This document shows positions 15,046 to 26,059 of a stretch of 34,217 nucleotides of DNA, piece after piece (the stretch's first letter is position 1; the number at the start of each line of letters is the position of its first letter). Both the position numbers and the translations under genes were made by a program. The notes below the pieces were generated by a model. That model was not told the DNA's origin and ran no database searches. It was given only the letters and a program-made list of their open reading frames with translations. Source of the DNA: Microbulbifer mangrovi (GTDB lineage: Bacteria > Pseudomonadota > Gammaproteobacteria > Pseudomonadales > Cellvibrionaceae); NCBI RefSeq assembly GCF_002009015.1, contig NZ_LZDE01000314.1:1-34217 (forward strand), written 5' to 3'.

Positions 15046-16404
15046 TTACGCCACCTCGGCGGAAACTCCTTTTGGGCCCAGCCAGCGCTGGGTCAGGGTC
15101 CCCGCGGTCATGGCACCGTTCACATTGAGCGCGGTGCGCGCCATGTCGATGAGCGGCTCCACGGAGATCAACAGCGCCGCGATCTGCACCGGTAATCCCA
15201 TGGTGGGCAACACCACCAGCGCGGCAAATGTCGCCCCGCCACCAACCCCGGCAATACCGAAAGAGCTGATCACAATCACCGTAATCAGCGACGTCAGCCA
15301 CACCGGATCAAAGATATTGATCCCCATGGGAACTGCCACCATGACCGCGAGCATCGCCGGATAGATACCTGCGCAGCCATTCTGGCCGATGGTGGCACCG
15401 AAAGAGGCGGAAAAGTTGGCGATGGCCGGAGAGTTTTTCAGCTCATCAATCTGGGTTTCCACATTCAGCGGAATAGTGGCCGCACTGGATCGGGAACTGA
15501 ACGCGAATACCAGCACCGGCCATACCTTGGCAAAATAGTGTAACGGGCTGATGCCGTTCACCAGCAGCAGCATTCCGTGCACCACAAACATCAGGGCGAT
15601 GGCGACAAATGAGGCGATCACGAAGTTAAACAGGTTGAAAATATCCGCCCAGCTGGATTTCGCGATCAATGCGGTGACCAGCGCCATGACCCCGTAGGGG
15701 GTAAATGCCATGATCAGGCGGACAAGCTTCATTACCCAGGCTTGCGCTACGGACACGAATTGCTCGATAGCCGCACCCTGCTCCGGGTTCTCCCGCCGCA
15801 CGCCCAGCGCGGCGAGGCCGAGCAATACCGCGAAGATCACCACAGCAATCACCGACGTGTCGCGCGCACCGGCAAGGTCGGCAAAAATATTGCGCGGGAT
15901 AAAAGAGGTAAGGATTTCCGGGATACTCAGGTCGCTAACACGGCCGATTCGTTCGTTCAGAACCTCAACACGCGCCGCTTCCCGCGCGCCTTCCACCAGC
16001 CCCTCGGCAGATAGCCCGAACAACCAGGCGATCACTACACCGATAAATGCGGAGATCGCAGTGGTACCCAGCAGCACAGCCAGAACCGAGCCGCTGATCT
16101 TGCCCAGAGAACGGGTGTCACTGACTTTGACCACTGCGCTGAGAATGGAGACCAGTACCAGCGGCATCACCAGCAGATGCAGCAGGTTGACGTAGCCATC
16201 GCCAATCAACCCGACCCAGTCGAGTACCCACGGCGTGTCCACACCCCACCCCTCCAGCAGGTGCATAAAGCCACCAAACAGCACCCCCAACAGCAGGCCG
16301 GCAAACACCGCAGGCGCCAGGGAATTGCGGCTGCGATGCCAGCGCGCCAGCGGCCAGGTAAGGAAGAGGTAAAACGCGAGGAGAAGAAATGCACTAAGCT
16401 GCAC
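15046..16404 (-). CDS. tcyP: L-cystine/dicarboxylate:cation symporter, TcyP-like (DAACS family)
   Basis: This 452-residue inner-membrane symporter follows the E. coli YdjN/TcyP pattern along its whole length: NLLHLLVMPLVLVSILSAV, the serine-rich FAFSSRSSAATIPLNVE loop, SFGATIGQNGCAG and GVGGGATFAALVVLP. Proteins of this type import L-cystine, or in other branches dicarboxylates and acidic amino acids, with Na+ or H+. The substrate call rests on resemblance to TcyP rather than GltP. The start is GTG at 16404 with only a distant GGGA upstream. The gene is on the minus strand, 97 bp after the TlpA-like gene, with its own leader. Confidence 0.85.
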   Translation of the reverse strand: MQLSAFLLLAFYLFLTWPLARWHRSRNSLAPAVFAGLLLGVLFGGFMHLLEGWGVDTPWVLDWVGLIGDGYVNLLHLLVMPLVLVSILSAVVKVSDTRSLGKISGSVLAVLLGTTAISAFIGVVIAWLFGLSAEGLVEGAREAARVEVLNERIGRVSDLSIPEILTSFIPRNIFADLAGARDTSVIAVVIFAVLLGLAALGVRRENPEQGAAIEQFVSVAQAWVMKLVRLIMAFTPYGVMALVTALIAKSSWADIFNLFNFVIASFVAIALMFVVHGMLLLVNGISPLHYFAKVWPVLVFAFSSRSSAATIPLNVETQIDELKNSPAIANFSASFGATIGQNGCAGIYPAMLAVMVAVPMGINIFDPVWLTSLITVIVISSFGIAGVGGGATFAALVVLPTMGLPVQIAALLISVEPLIDMARTALNVNGAMTAGTLTQRWLGPKGVSAEVA

Positions 16405-16501
16405 GGAATTTGAGTCCCAATTTACAAACTTTACGGTTAGAAAATTGACCGCATCCTAACAGCTGGCGCAGTTTTCCCTTAAAGACGCTTTAGTTATAGC
16501 C

Positions 16502-17032
16502 CTAGAAGTTTGCACCCTGATCCACGGCCGAAATCGCCTCGGCAATCGATTCGACGGTCTGGGGGCCTACCAGAGTGCGGCGCCACTGCCCGTCGCGACC
16601 GATAATCAGGGTAGACGGTAAAACCTGTGGCATGGGCTGCCCCCATCGGCCCTGCGGGGCCGCCGCGAGCAACGGGAACTCGATACCGAACTTGTTCGCC
16701 TGCTGGCGCACCTGTTCCGCCGGCAACTGGTCAAAGTTGATACCCAGTACCAGCACCTGCTCACCGTGCTCCCGGTAAAAGGCATTCAGCTCGGGAATTT
16801 CTTCGCGACAGGGTGCGCACCATTCCGCCCAATAGTTCACCAGCAGGATCTTGCCCTCACTGGCCAGGGGCTCGCCACTGAGTGCCTGCATTCCACCCGG
16901 GGCCTTGCCGCAACCGGCTATTAGCAACATCGCCATCAATGCTGAAAAAAACGGAGCTATTGGAAATTCCGCAGCGCGCCGCCGGACCTCAGGTTTTGGC
17001 TGTTTTACTCGTCGACTTGCCACTACGAGCAT
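16502..17032 (-). CDS. TlpA-like thioredoxin-fold lipoprotein
   Basis: This 176-residue protein has a lipoprotein signal (FFSALMAMLLIAGC, lipidated Cys41). The thioredoxin fold carries the redox motif WCAPC (Cys72 and Cys75) and a cis-proline loop, VLPSTLII. It should be a membrane-tethered periplasmic thiol-disulfide oxidoreductase, perhaps for cytochrome maturation or disulfide repair. I chose the ATG at 17032 because AAGGGAG lies eight bases upstream; starts nearer the signal leave too few residues for a signal peptide. This makes the gene overlap the end of yihY by 44 bp. I recall a thioredoxin gene near yihY in Pseudomonas too. Confidence 0.85.
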   Translation of the reverse strand: MLVVASRRVKQPKPEVRRRAAEFPIAPFFSALMAMLLIAGCGKAPGGMQALSGEPLASEGKILLVNYWAEWCAPCREEIPELNAFYREHGEQVLVLGINFDQLPAEQVRQQANKFGIEFPLLAAAPQGRWGQPMPQVLPSTLIIGRDGQWRRTLVGPQTVESIAEAISAVDQGANF

Positions 17033-18368
17033 TGCGGCTGCTCCCTTTATTATTGGTTTTTTTACTTTCCTTCTGCTCCGCGGCCGCACTACTTTCCGGT
17101 GGCGGCAGCGCGGGCTCGGCATCCTTGGTATCCACGGACTTCTCCAGCATCTCCGTAGCCATGGATTCCCGGAACAGATCTCCCAGGCTCAGGGAGAATT
17201 GCTTGCGGGAATATTCCCGCGTCTCGCGGAAACGCGCATCCACCTGCCGGTACCAGGGCCGCTGCTGCAGTTCCCGATGGGCATTTTCCGGTAACGGAGC
17301 GGGGTGCAGCCAGTCCGCCAGCTGCTGCAGGGTGATGGAATCCAGATCACGTACCAGTACGTAATCGTTGCGGTCGGTCTGGGAAATCACCCGGTTCGAT
17401 TGCAAGACCTCGCGGATATGCCGCCACTGTGAGGGCCGGATACCCGCGCGGGAAATATCCTGCTCACATACCGGCATCCCCTTCTGATAATTGCTGAAGA
17501 ACTTCCACAGCAATGACAGGGTTGCTACCAGATCAGAGTAGTTACGTCCCTGGGCCGCAGCGTGATAGGCAGACAGGGTACGCACCAGCACGCAGCCCGC
17601 CAGCACAATCATCCACATCAGGTAGATCCAGATCAGAAACAGCGGCACGAACGCAAAGGCGCCGTAAATCGCCTGCAACGAACTGCGCGCGACAATTGCG
17701 CCGAACAGGTACTTGGCCGCCTCAAACGCAAACGCCGTAATCACACCGCCGGCGAGGCCATGGCGCAGGGGGACGCGACAGTTGGGCACGGCGACAAACA
17801 GTAAGGTGAACGCGATGGCAGTAAATACCCAGGGCAGAATGCGCAGCACAACCGGTAGCAGTCCAAGGCTGTCGTTCTGAGCGAGGACCTTCTGGGAAAA
17901 CAGGTAGGTAGTGGCGGCCATACCTGCCCCCAACAGAATCGGCCCCAGGCTCAGAATCGCCCAGTAAAGAAGAAAGCTGGAAACCCCGCGACGCCCTTTG
18001 GGAATATCCCAGATCGCATTGAACGTGGCCTCGATGTTTTTCAGCATAAAACCGGCGGTCAGCAATAGCAGGCCGATGCCAGCACCAGTCAGGCGCTGCG
18101 CCTGGGAAGAAAAGCTGCTGATGTACTCTTGCACGTCGCGCCCGCTTTCCGGCACGAAATGGGAAAAGATCTGCTGCTGGATCTTGCTTTCGAGACCGGC
18201 GAAATCCGGAAACAACGACAACATCGCATAGCTCACCGTCACCAGTGGGACTATGGCAAACAGCGTCATATAGGTAAGCGCCGCGGCATTCTGGCGGCAG
18301 TTTTTTTCGTTGAATACCGTCCATAGCGAGGTAAAAAAGCGACGCCAGCGGTGCACCATTTCAGTCAT
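16989..18368 (-). CDS. YihY/virulence factor BrkB family inner membrane protein
   Basis: This is a 459-residue YihY (formerly 'ribonuclease BN') family protein with about six membrane segments. The signature NAAALTYMTLFAIVPLVTVSYAMLS follows the first 28 residues, and FVPLFLIWIYLMW comes later. A cytoplasmic C-terminal part ends in a Ser/Lys/Thr-rich tail. The function is unknown; the old RNase assignment is not supported. The frame is open to an ATG at 18461, but that stretch uses codons rare here (AGA three times, TTA, ATA) and its GAGG is only one base from the ATG. I therefore prefer the ATG at 18368. It diverges from arsC. Confidence 0.85.
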   Translation of the reverse strand: MTEMVHRWRRFFTSLWTVFNEKNCRQNAAALTYMTLFAIVPLVTVSYAMLSLFPDFAGLESKIQQQIFSHFVPESGRDVQEYISSFSSQAQRLTGAGIGLLLLTAGFMLKNIEATFNAIWDIPKGRRGVSSFLLYWAILSLGPILLGAGMAATTYLFSQKVLAQNDSLGLLPVVLRILPWVFTAIAFTLLFVAVPNCRVPLRHGLAGGVITAFAFEAAKYLFGAIVARSSLQAIYGAFAFVPLFLIWIYLMWMIVLAGCVLVRTLSAYHAAAQGRNYSDLVATLSLLWKFFSNYQKGMPVCEQDISRAGIRPSQWRHIREVLQSNRVISQTDRNDYVLVRDLDSITLQQLADWLHPAPLPENAHRELQQRPWYRQVDARFRETREYSRKQFSLSLGDLFRESMATEMLEKSVDTKDAEPALPPPESSAAAEQKESKKTNNKGSSRNARSGKSTSKTAKT

Positions 18369-18511
18369 GGGTCTTCTCAGTTTGTTATATAACCACGTCT
18401 GCCGGAGCCGCGTGCGCGCCCCGTACAAAAAGCCGTGTATTCTGTCTAAAAAGTACGCCATACCTCAGCGTAGTCGACGATAAAGGCGGGTTCGTGGACG
18501 CCCATCCGCCA

Positions 18512-18540
18512 CCTGTTAGAATACGCCAAACCTTAACAGG
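18512..18540 (+). promoter_or_regulatory. arsC promoter region with inverted repeat
   Basis: TAGAAT at 18517-18522 is a good -10 candidate (5 of 6) without a convincing -35. An inverted repeat, CCTGTTA (18512-18518) and TAACAGG (18534-18540), covers the -10 and reaches the AGGA ribosome site of arsC. It could be an operator or a leader hairpin; no regulator is suggested by the sequence. Confidence 0.35.
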
Positions 18541-18551
18541 ATACCTTCTTC

Positions 18552-19904
<1,353 letters not shown>

Positions 19905-19937
19905 AACTACAACAGACCGACACAAGGAGTTTCAGGT

Positions 19938-21806
19938 TTGACCGAAGCAACCCGTCACCGCGGCCCTATTCGCGGTTTTTTCGGTGCCATTGGCGGCGCC
20001 ATTACCTGGCTGCGGCGGGTATTTACCAACCTGCTGTTCCTGTTGCTGTTACTGTTCATCGGCATGGCCATATTTGGCGGTGAAGAGCGTATCACCGTGC
20101 CCCAGGGGGCTGCGCTGAAAGTTGCTCCGGGCGGATACCTGGTCGACGAGGTAAGTCAGCCCAGTGGTGTACCCGCCTTTTTTGGCGGCCCCGCTACGCC
20201 TCCGGAGACCCGGGTAAAAGACCTGGTGGACGCCATCGACCGCGCTGCCAACGACAACCGTATCGCCGCACTGGTGCTGGAGCTGGATCACCTGGGGGGC
20301 GCCAGTCTCAGCAAGCTGGAAGAAGTGGGAGAAGCCGTGCGGCGCTTTAAGTCCAGCAACAAACCGGTCTACGCCATTGGCGACAACTTCACCCAGGGCC
20401 AGTACTTTCTCGCCAGTCACGCTGACAAGGTCTACATGAATCCCATGGGTTCGCTGTTGCTGACCGGCTTTGGCAGCTATCGCAACTACTACAAAAGCGC
20501 CCTGGACAAGCTGAAGATCAATTTCCACGTCTTCCGTGTCGGCGATTACAAGGATTTTATTGAGCCCTACACCCGTGACGACATGAGCCCGGCATCGCGA
20601 GAAAACAACGCGCGCTGGCTGCACCAGCTTTGGAGCGAATACACGGAACAGGTCACCGGGCTACGCAACCTGCCACCCAATACAGTAGACACCTACATCG
20701 CAGACCTGCCACAAAACCTGCGCGCTGAAGGCGGAAGCTGGGCGGATGCGGCTCTCGCCAATAACTTCGTGGACAAGCTGCTCACGCGTCGCGCCGCAGT
20801 GGCGGAGCTGCAGGAACTGGTCGGGGTCAACGAGGCCGATAAATCCCAGTACAAGGCAATTAACGCCGTGGACTACCTGCGGCATATGAAACTAACCCAC
20901 CTGCCGGATCCGCGTCAGCACAATGAAAAGATCGGCTTGATCAGTGCCGCAGGCGCCATCGTCGACGGCGAAGCGCCTGCCGGACAGATCGGCAGTACCA
21001 CCCTGAGCAACCTTATTGCCGAAGCCCGCGAGAAAAACGTCAAAGCGCTGGTACTGCGTATCGACAGCCCCGGCGGCTCCGCTTTTGCCTCCGAAGCCAT
21101 TCGCCAGGAGCTGCTCGCCACCCGTGAAGCGGGTATCCCGGTGGTAATCTCGATGGGCAGTGTCGCGGCTTCCGGTGGCTACTGGATCTCCGCCGGCGGA
21201 GACCGTATCTGGGCCTCCCCATCCACCATTACCGGATCCATTGGTGTATTTGGTGCCTTCCCTACATTTGAGGAATCCCTGGAGCACCTGGGGGTATACA
21301 ACGATGGTGTGGGCACTACCGAGCTGGCCGGCACCATGCGCCTGGATCGCGCACTGCCCGAGGCTGCTGCGGACATCCTGCAGCAAGGGGTTGAGCACAC
21401 TTACAGCCAGTTCCTGCGACTGGTTGCAGAAGCCCGCAACAGCACACCGGAGGAAATCCACAAAATTGCCCAGGGCCAGGTATGGACCGGACGCACCGCC
21501 CATAAACTGGGGCTGGTGGATGAGCTGGGCAATCTGAAAGACGCGATCACCGACGCCGCACAGATCGCCAACCTGGAAGATTACGAAATTGTGGAGATTC
21601 AGCGCGAGCTGACCACCAGCGAAAAACTGATGCGCGCGCTTGCTGATAATGTAGACGCCAGAGTTGCTACCAGTGTCGAACAGAACCTGCCGCTGGGCGC
21701 ATGGTTCAGCAGCCTGAAGCCCGCCCTGCAACCACTGGCGGAGCTGAAAACCTTCCGCGATCCCCGCGCACTTTATGTGCGCTGCATGAGCTGCATAGCT
21801 CCCTGA
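19938..21806 (+). CDS. sppA: signal peptide peptidase SppA, 67K (long) type
   Basis: A 622-residue, membrane-anchored serine protease with two S49 domains in tandem. It degrades signal peptides left in the membrane after secretion. A single membrane segment lies at about 30-46. The catalytic Lys205 is in RVGDYKDFIEP of the N-terminal half, and Ser412 is in GSVAASGGYW of the C-terminal half. This gives the Ser-Lys dyad of E. coli SppA. The length matches the 67-kDa form. The start is TTG at 19938, with AAGGAG eight bases upstream. It ends the arsC-wrbA-DUF2069-sppA run; sppA in this position may be lineage-specific. Confidence 0.95.
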   Translation: MTEATRHRGPIRGFFGAIGGAITWLRRVFTNLLFLLLLLFIGMAIFGGEERITVPQGAALKVAPGGYLVDEVSQPSGVPAFFGGPATPPETRVKDLVDAIDRAANDNRIAALVLELDHLGGASLSKLEEVGEAVRRFKSSNKPVYAIGDNFTQGQYFLASHADKVYMNPMGSLLLTGFGSYRNYYKSALDKLKINFHVFRVGDYKDFIEPYTRDDMSPASRENNARWLHQLWSEYTEQVTGLRNLPPNTVDTYIADLPQNLRAEGGSWADAALANNFVDKLLTRRAAVAELQELVGVNEADKSQYKAINAVDYLRHMKLTHLPDPRQHNEKIGLISAAGAIVDGEAPAGQIGSTTLSNLIAEAREKNVKALVLRIDSPGGSAFASEAIRQELLATREAGIPVVISMGSVAASGGYWISAGGDRIWASPSTITGSIGVFGAFPTFEESLEHLGVYNDGVGTTELAGTMRLDRALPEAAADILQQGVEHTYSQFLRLVAEARNSTPEEIHKIAQGQVWTGRTAHKLGLVDELGNLKDAITDAAQIANLEDYEIVEIQRELTTSEKLMRALADNVDARVATSVEQNLPLGAWFSSLKPALQPLAELKTFRDPRALYVRCMSCIAP

Positions 21807-22109
21807 GCAGCCCAGTAGTCCCCCTGCACGCCTACCCGGCCGGTATCCCCGGCGCGGGCTGGCGCTGCTCCCGCCCCTCATGCACCACCTTGCCGCACGG
21901 ATAATATCCCGGAGCACGGCACGCCCCAATTTGGCGCAAGTTATCGACCGTCTCCACCGGCGCCGACCCAACATAATGAATTCTTCGCCAATCAATGGCC
22001 TGAAAGCACCGTCATAGCTCACTTTTCTCCGACTGGCACTATTTTTGGATTGAGGTATTGGTAACACGCAAATAAATAATCGATAAATTTCTGACCAGCC
22101 CGGAATTCA
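21807..22109. other. intergenic region with weak promoter candidate
   Basis: This 303-bp gap holds no frame I can support. Its first half is GC-rich with only weak hairpins and no clear terminator after sppA. The last 60 bp are AT-rich. A weak sigma-70-like pair, TTGAGG at 22050-22055 and TAAATA at 22073-22078 (17-bp spacer), could drive the following three-gene cluster. A minus-strand frame running through from sppA is a shadow. Confidence 0.4.
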
Positions 22110-22988
22110 ATGACAGAAACACAGCGCGAGTCGTACCAATCCGCCGATGTTCAATGGCTGATCGCCAGTGACCTGGATGGCACCCTGCTGGACCACTTTA
22201 GTTACTCCCATCAACCGGCGGACGCCACTCTGGCCGAGCTCGAAGCCCGCGGGATCCCGGTGATTCTCAATAGCAGCAAGACCCGCGATGAGATGCTCGA
22301 ACTGCGACGGGCACTCAACAACCAGCATCCGTTTATCGTGGAAAATGGCTCGGCGATTTTCATTCCCCGCGGTTACTTCCCCCACAAGCCGGAACGGGCC
22401 CGTGAAGAAACGGGCTACTGGGTGTTAGAACCGGGCGCGCGTCGGGATTGCATCCTCGATTTTCTGCAACAGGATAGCGAAGCCCACGGCGCCCCCTATT
22501 TAAACTTCGCCGCCGCATCCACCGCGGATATTGTGGCCGCCACTGGCCTCTCCCAGGAAGAAGCGGAAAAGGCCAATCAGCGCGGCTATTCCGAACCCCT
22601 GCTGTGGCAGGGGGATGAGCAGCAGAAACTCGCGTTTACCGCGCGTGCCAATGCGTCCGGGTTCGCCACCCTGCAGGGAGGCCGGTTCCTGCATGTGCTG
22701 GGCCAGACCGACAAAGGGCTGGCCACCAAATTGCTGAAAAAAACCTACCAGCAGTACACCGATCGAGAATGCAAACTGATCGCCAGCGGCGACGGTCCCA
22801 ACGACCTGGACATGCTCAAGGTGGCGGATATCGCCATCATTGTGCGCTCTCCCGCACACCAGCCCCCCACCCTTTCCCACCATCCCTCACTGATCGTCAC
22901 CCGGGAAACCGGGCCCCAAGGCTGGGCGGACGCAATCGCAGAAATATTTGCCCCGGACTCCGCGTCCAGGGAGCAGGCCCGTAATTAA
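22110..22988 (+). CDS. HAD-IIB phosphatase, mannosyl/glucosyl-3-phosphoglycerate phosphatase type
   Basis: A 292-residue HAD-superfamily phosphatase of the MPGP group, related to Cof-type enzymes. The nucleophile motif DLDGTLLD is at residues 21-28. NSSKTRDEM is the second motif, and GDGPNDLDML is the metal-binding motif IV. FIVENGSAIFIP is typical of MPGP proteins. With a glucosyl-3-phosphoglycerate synthase gene 27 bp downstream, the likely substrate is glucosyl-3-phosphoglycerate, giving glucosylglycerate and phosphate. Mannosyl-3-phosphoglycerate cannot be excluded by sequence alone. The start is ATG at 22110. Confidence 0.88.
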   Translation: MTETQRESYQSADVQWLIASDLDGTLLDHFSYSHQPADATLAELEARGIPVILNSSKTRDEMLELRRALNNQHPFIVENGSAIFIPRGYFPHKPERAREETGYWVLEPGARRDCILDFLQQDSEAHGAPYLNFAAASTADIVAATGLSQEEAEKANQRGYSEPLLWQGDEQQKLAFTARANASGFATLQGGRFLHVLGQTDKGLATKLLKKTYQQYTDRECKLIASGDGPNDLDMLKVADIAIIVRSPAHQPPTLSHHPSLIVTRETGPQGWADAIAEIFAPDSASREQARN

Positions 22989-23015
22989 TCAGAACCTGAT
23001 AAAAGGAAGCAAACC

Positions 23016-24239
23016 GTGACCGACTTTTTCCAGAATGGCGACATCACGACCCTGCACAACCTTTCCAACCGCAGCCTGGAAGATATGGAGGCAGACCTGA
23101 TCCGCTTCTCCAAGCATCGCCCCATGTCCCTGCTGCTACCCTCGCTGTATTCAGAGCTGGAAGGCGAGGCCCTGCCAAAAATTTTGAAAATCCTCTCTGA
23201 GGTACCCTATCTGTCGGAGATCGTCATTGGTCTGGACCGCGCCGACGAATCCCAGTATCGCGACGCACTCAAACAGTTCAGCGTGCTGCCCCAGCATGTG
23301 CGCGTATTGTGGAACGACGGTCCGCGCCTGCGGGAGCTGGATGCCCAACTGCAACGGGATGGGCTGGCACCCAAGGATGCCGGCAAGGGACGCAATGTAT
23401 GGTATTGCCTGGGATACATACTGGCGTCGCGCCGGGGTGAGGCCATCGCACTACACGACTGCGATATCGTCACTTACGACCGCGCCATGCTCGCGCGCCT
23501 GTTCTACCCCGTGGCCAACCCCAATTTCAACTACGAGTTCTGCAAGGGATATTACTCCCGTGTGGCCAATGGAAAAATCAATGGCCGGGTATGCCGACTA
23601 CTGGTTACCCCGCTGATCCGCACCCTGAAAAAAATCTACGGACACACGCCGTATCTGGAATACATGGACAGTTTCCGCTATTCACTTGCCGGTGAATTTT
23701 CCTTCCGCCGCGACGTGATCAACGACCTGCGAATTCCCAGTGACTGGGGGCTGGAGATCGGCGTACTGTCGGAAATGCACCGCAATTACTCAACCAACCG
23801 CTTGTGCCAGGTGGATATCGCCCATGCCTACGATCACAAGCACCAGGATGTTTCATTCGACGACGAACACGGCGGTCTGTCCAAGATGTCCATCGACATC
23901 GCCAAGTCGTTTTTCCGCAAGCTGGCCACCCAGGGCACGGTGTTCTCATCGGAGACTTTCCGCAGTATCAAAGCCACCTATTTCCGTGTCGCACTCGATT
24001 TTGTAGAAACCTATCGCAATGACGCCATCATTAATGGCCTGAATTTTGATATCCATAAGGAAGAGCAGACGGTGGAGCTCTTCGCCAGTAACCTGGTGAA
24101 GGCCGGGCAGGCATTTCTCGATAACCCAATGGAGACGCCATTTATTCCCAGCTGGAACCGGATTACCAGCGCCGAGCCGGGCTTCCTGAAGCAGCTGAAA
24201 CAGGCTGTGGAGACGGACTACGAAGAGTACAACGTCTGA
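23016..24239 (+). CDS. gpgS: glucosyl-3-phosphoglycerate synthase-like glycosyltransferase (GT81)
   Basis: A 407-residue GT-A glycosyltransferase. It begins with ITTLHNLSNRSLEDM and RPMSLLLPSLYSELEG, then EIVIGLDRAD, and has the metal/nucleotide-binding DCD at 148-150 (ALHDCDIVTYD). This pattern fits GpgS of the GT81 family, which transfers glucose from an NDP-glucose to 3-phosphoglycerate. The GTG at 23016 follows AAGGAAG at six bases. The neighbours, a MPGP-type phosphatase and a GH13_18 phosphorylase, support a role in glucosylglycerate metabolism, a compatible solute made under salt or nitrogen stress. The sugar donor is inferred from family only. Confidence 0.85.
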   Translation: MTDFFQNGDITTLHNLSNRSLEDMEADLIRFSKHRPMSLLLPSLYSELEGEALPKILKILSEVPYLSEIVIGLDRADESQYRDALKQFSVLPQHVRVLWNDGPRLRELDAQLQRDGLAPKDAGKGRNVWYCLGYILASRRGEAIALHDCDIVTYDRAMLARLFYPVANPNFNYEFCKGYYSRVANGKINGRVCRLLVTPLIRTLKKIYGHTPYLEYMDSFRYSLAGEFSFRRDVINDLRIPSDWGLEIGVLSEMHRNYSTNRLCQVDIAHAYDHKHQDVSFDDEHGGLSKMSIDIAKSFFRKLATQGTVFSSETFRSIKATYFRVALDFVETYRNDAIINGLNFDIHKEEQTVELFASNLVKAGQAFLDNPMETPFIPSWNRITSAEPGFLKQLKQAVETDYEEYNV

Positions 24240-24297
24240 TCCAGTCTATGACGACCAAACAGCCCTATAAAAAATACCTGGAAACCGGGGGGATATC

Positions 24298-26052
24298 GTG
24301 AGCCATTCCAACTCTCAAGTTCCAATCAAGGAAGTTCTCCACCAGAAGGTGGTGGACCATCTGACCTTCATCTATCCGAAGCTGGAGATCGAGCCCATCG
24401 CGCAGGATCTGATCCGCACCATGCGATTGGATGAGGACTGCCAGAGCCCCCTGGCCCACAAGAACCTCTGGGATCAGACCGATATTGCGGTTATCACCTA
24501 TGGCAACAGCATCATCAACGGCAACCAGCCCCCACTGAAGACCCTGCACCACTTCCTGCACACGCACTTCCCGATGCTGATCAATACGGTGCATATTCTG
24601 CCGTTCTTTCCCTACACCAGCGACGACGGCTTTGCGGTATCCGCTTACAAGCAGGTAGATCCGCCCCTGGGGGACTGGAACGATATTCTGCGTATCAGTA
24701 CCGACTTTCACCTGATGGCGGACCTGGTCATCAACCACTGTTCCGCCCAGCACGACTGGTTCCTGAATTACCAGAAAGGAGAGGATCCCGGCAGCGACTT
24801 CTTCGTGGAGATGGACCCGAAAGAGGACCTCAGCAAGGTAGTTCGGCCCCGGGTCACCCCGCTGCTGCGCGCAACCAGTACCCCGCAAGGCACACGTCAT
24901 GTGTGGTGCACCTTCGGCCACGACCAGATCGACCTGAATTTCGCCAATCCCAAGGTACTGGCAAAAATTGTCGATATCATCCGCCTGTACCTGGACATGG
25001 GCGTACGGGTGTTCCGCCTGGATGCGGTGGCATTTATCTGGAAAGAACTGGGCACCAACTGCCTGAATCTGGCAGAGACCCATGAGATCGTTCGCCTGCT
25101 GCGCACGCTGATCGAACACGCCAACCCCAATGCGGTGATCATTACCGAAACCAACATTCCCAACCAGGAGAACCTTTCGTACTTCGGCAATGCCAACGAA
25201 GCGCACTGCATCTACAACTTCTCACTGCCGCCACTACTGGTTAACACCCTGGTTACCGGTAACTGCCGGTACCTGAAAAACTGGCTGATGAGCATGCCGC
25301 CGGCTCAGAATGGCACTACCTATTTCAACTTCATTGCCTCCCACGATGGCATCGGCTTGCGTCCGGTGGAGGGATTGCTGGACGACAGCGAGCAGGAAGC
25401 ATTGATCCAGACGATGGAGAACTTCGGTGGCCAGATTTCCTGGCGCGCCCTGGATGACGGCAGTAACAAGCCTTACGAGATTAATATATCCCTGATTGAT
25501 GCCCTTAAAGGCACCACCGAGGGGGAAGACGAGTGGCAATTGCGACGCTTTATCTGCGCACATGCCATCATGTTGGCACTGGAGGGGATTCCCGCGTTTT
25601 ACCTGCACAGCCTGATGGGTACCACCAACGACTATGAGCGGATGAAAGAGCACGGACACAACCGCGCCATCAATCGCCGCCAGTGGCAGGAACACGAGCT
25701 GAACGAAGTGCTGGCAGATCCGGAAAGCCACCACCACCATGTATTCCACCAGCTGCGCAAACTGATCCAGCTGCGACGGGACCAGCCGGCCTTCCACCCC
25801 AACGCCACCCAGTTCACGCTGCACCTGGGAGATCAGGTATTCGCATTCTGGCGCCAGAGCCTGGACCGCAGACAGAGCATCTTCTGTCTCAACAATATCT
25901 CCGATCAACCGCAGACCATTTCACTTAACGCCATCAACCTGATTGGCACCGACGAGTGGAAAGACCTGATCAGCGATATCACTTTCCACGATATGCTGGC
26001 CACGGTAACGCTGGACCCTTACCAGACGCTGTGGATCAGCAACCGCTGGTAA
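24298..26052 (+). CDS. GH13_18 sugar phosphorylase, probably glucosylglycerate phosphorylase
   Basis: A 584-residue alpha-amylase-superfamily enzyme of the sucrose phosphorylase subfamily. The catalytic set is visible: nucleophile Asp242 in FRLDAVAF, acid/base Glu284 in ITETNIP, and Asp350 in [23 protein letters not shown] is another family signature. GH13_18 contains sucrose, sucrose-6-phosphate, glucosylglycerol and glucosylglycerate phosphorylases; E. coli YcjM is reported as the last type. Genes for making glucosylglycerate just upstream make that the best guess, releasing glucose-1-phosphate and glycerate. The GTG at 24298 follows GGGGGGA at five bases. A hairpin follows the stop. Confidence 0.86.
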   Translation: MSHSNSQVPIKEVLHQKVVDHLTFIYPKLEIEPIAQDLIRTMRLDEDCQSPLAHKNLWDQTDIAVITYGNSIINGNQPPLKTLHHFLHTHFPMLINTVHILPFFPYTSDDGFAVSAYKQVDPPLGDWNDILRISTDFHLMADLVINHCSAQHDWFLNYQKGEDPGSDFFVEMDPKEDLSKVVRPRVTPLLRATSTPQGTRHVWCTFGHDQIDLNFANPKVLAKIVDIIRLYLDMGVRVFRLDAVAFIWKELGTNCLNLAETHEIVRLLRTLIEHANPNAVIITETNIPNQENLSYFGNANEAHCIYNFSLPPLLVNTLVTGNCRYLKNWLMSMPPAQNGTTYFNFIASHDGIGLRPVEGLLDDSEQEALIQTMENFGGQISWRALDDGSNKPYEINISLIDALKGTTEGEDEWQLRRFICAHAIMLALEGIPAFYLHSLMGTTNDYERMKEHGHNRAINRRQWQEHELNEVLADPESHHHHVFHQLRKLIQLRRDQPAFHPNATQFTLHLGDQVFAFWRQSLDRRQSIFCLNNISDQPQTISLNAINLIGTDEWKDLISDITFHDMLATVTLDPYQTLWISNRW

Positions 26053-26059
26053 ACGATTT

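Noticed and set aside
18369..18461. Longer start for yihY
   Set aside because: The extension uses several codons rare in this window, and its only ribosome-like sequence is too close to the ATG.
20892..22067. A 391-codon minus-strand open frame
   Set aside because: It covers the C-terminal half of sppA, including the catalytic serine, and runs into the intergenic gap. Its composition and lack of motifs mark it as a shadow.
24265..25206. A 313-codon minus-strand open frame
   Set aside because: It is antisense to the GH13_18 phosphorylase, whose catalytic residues are intact.
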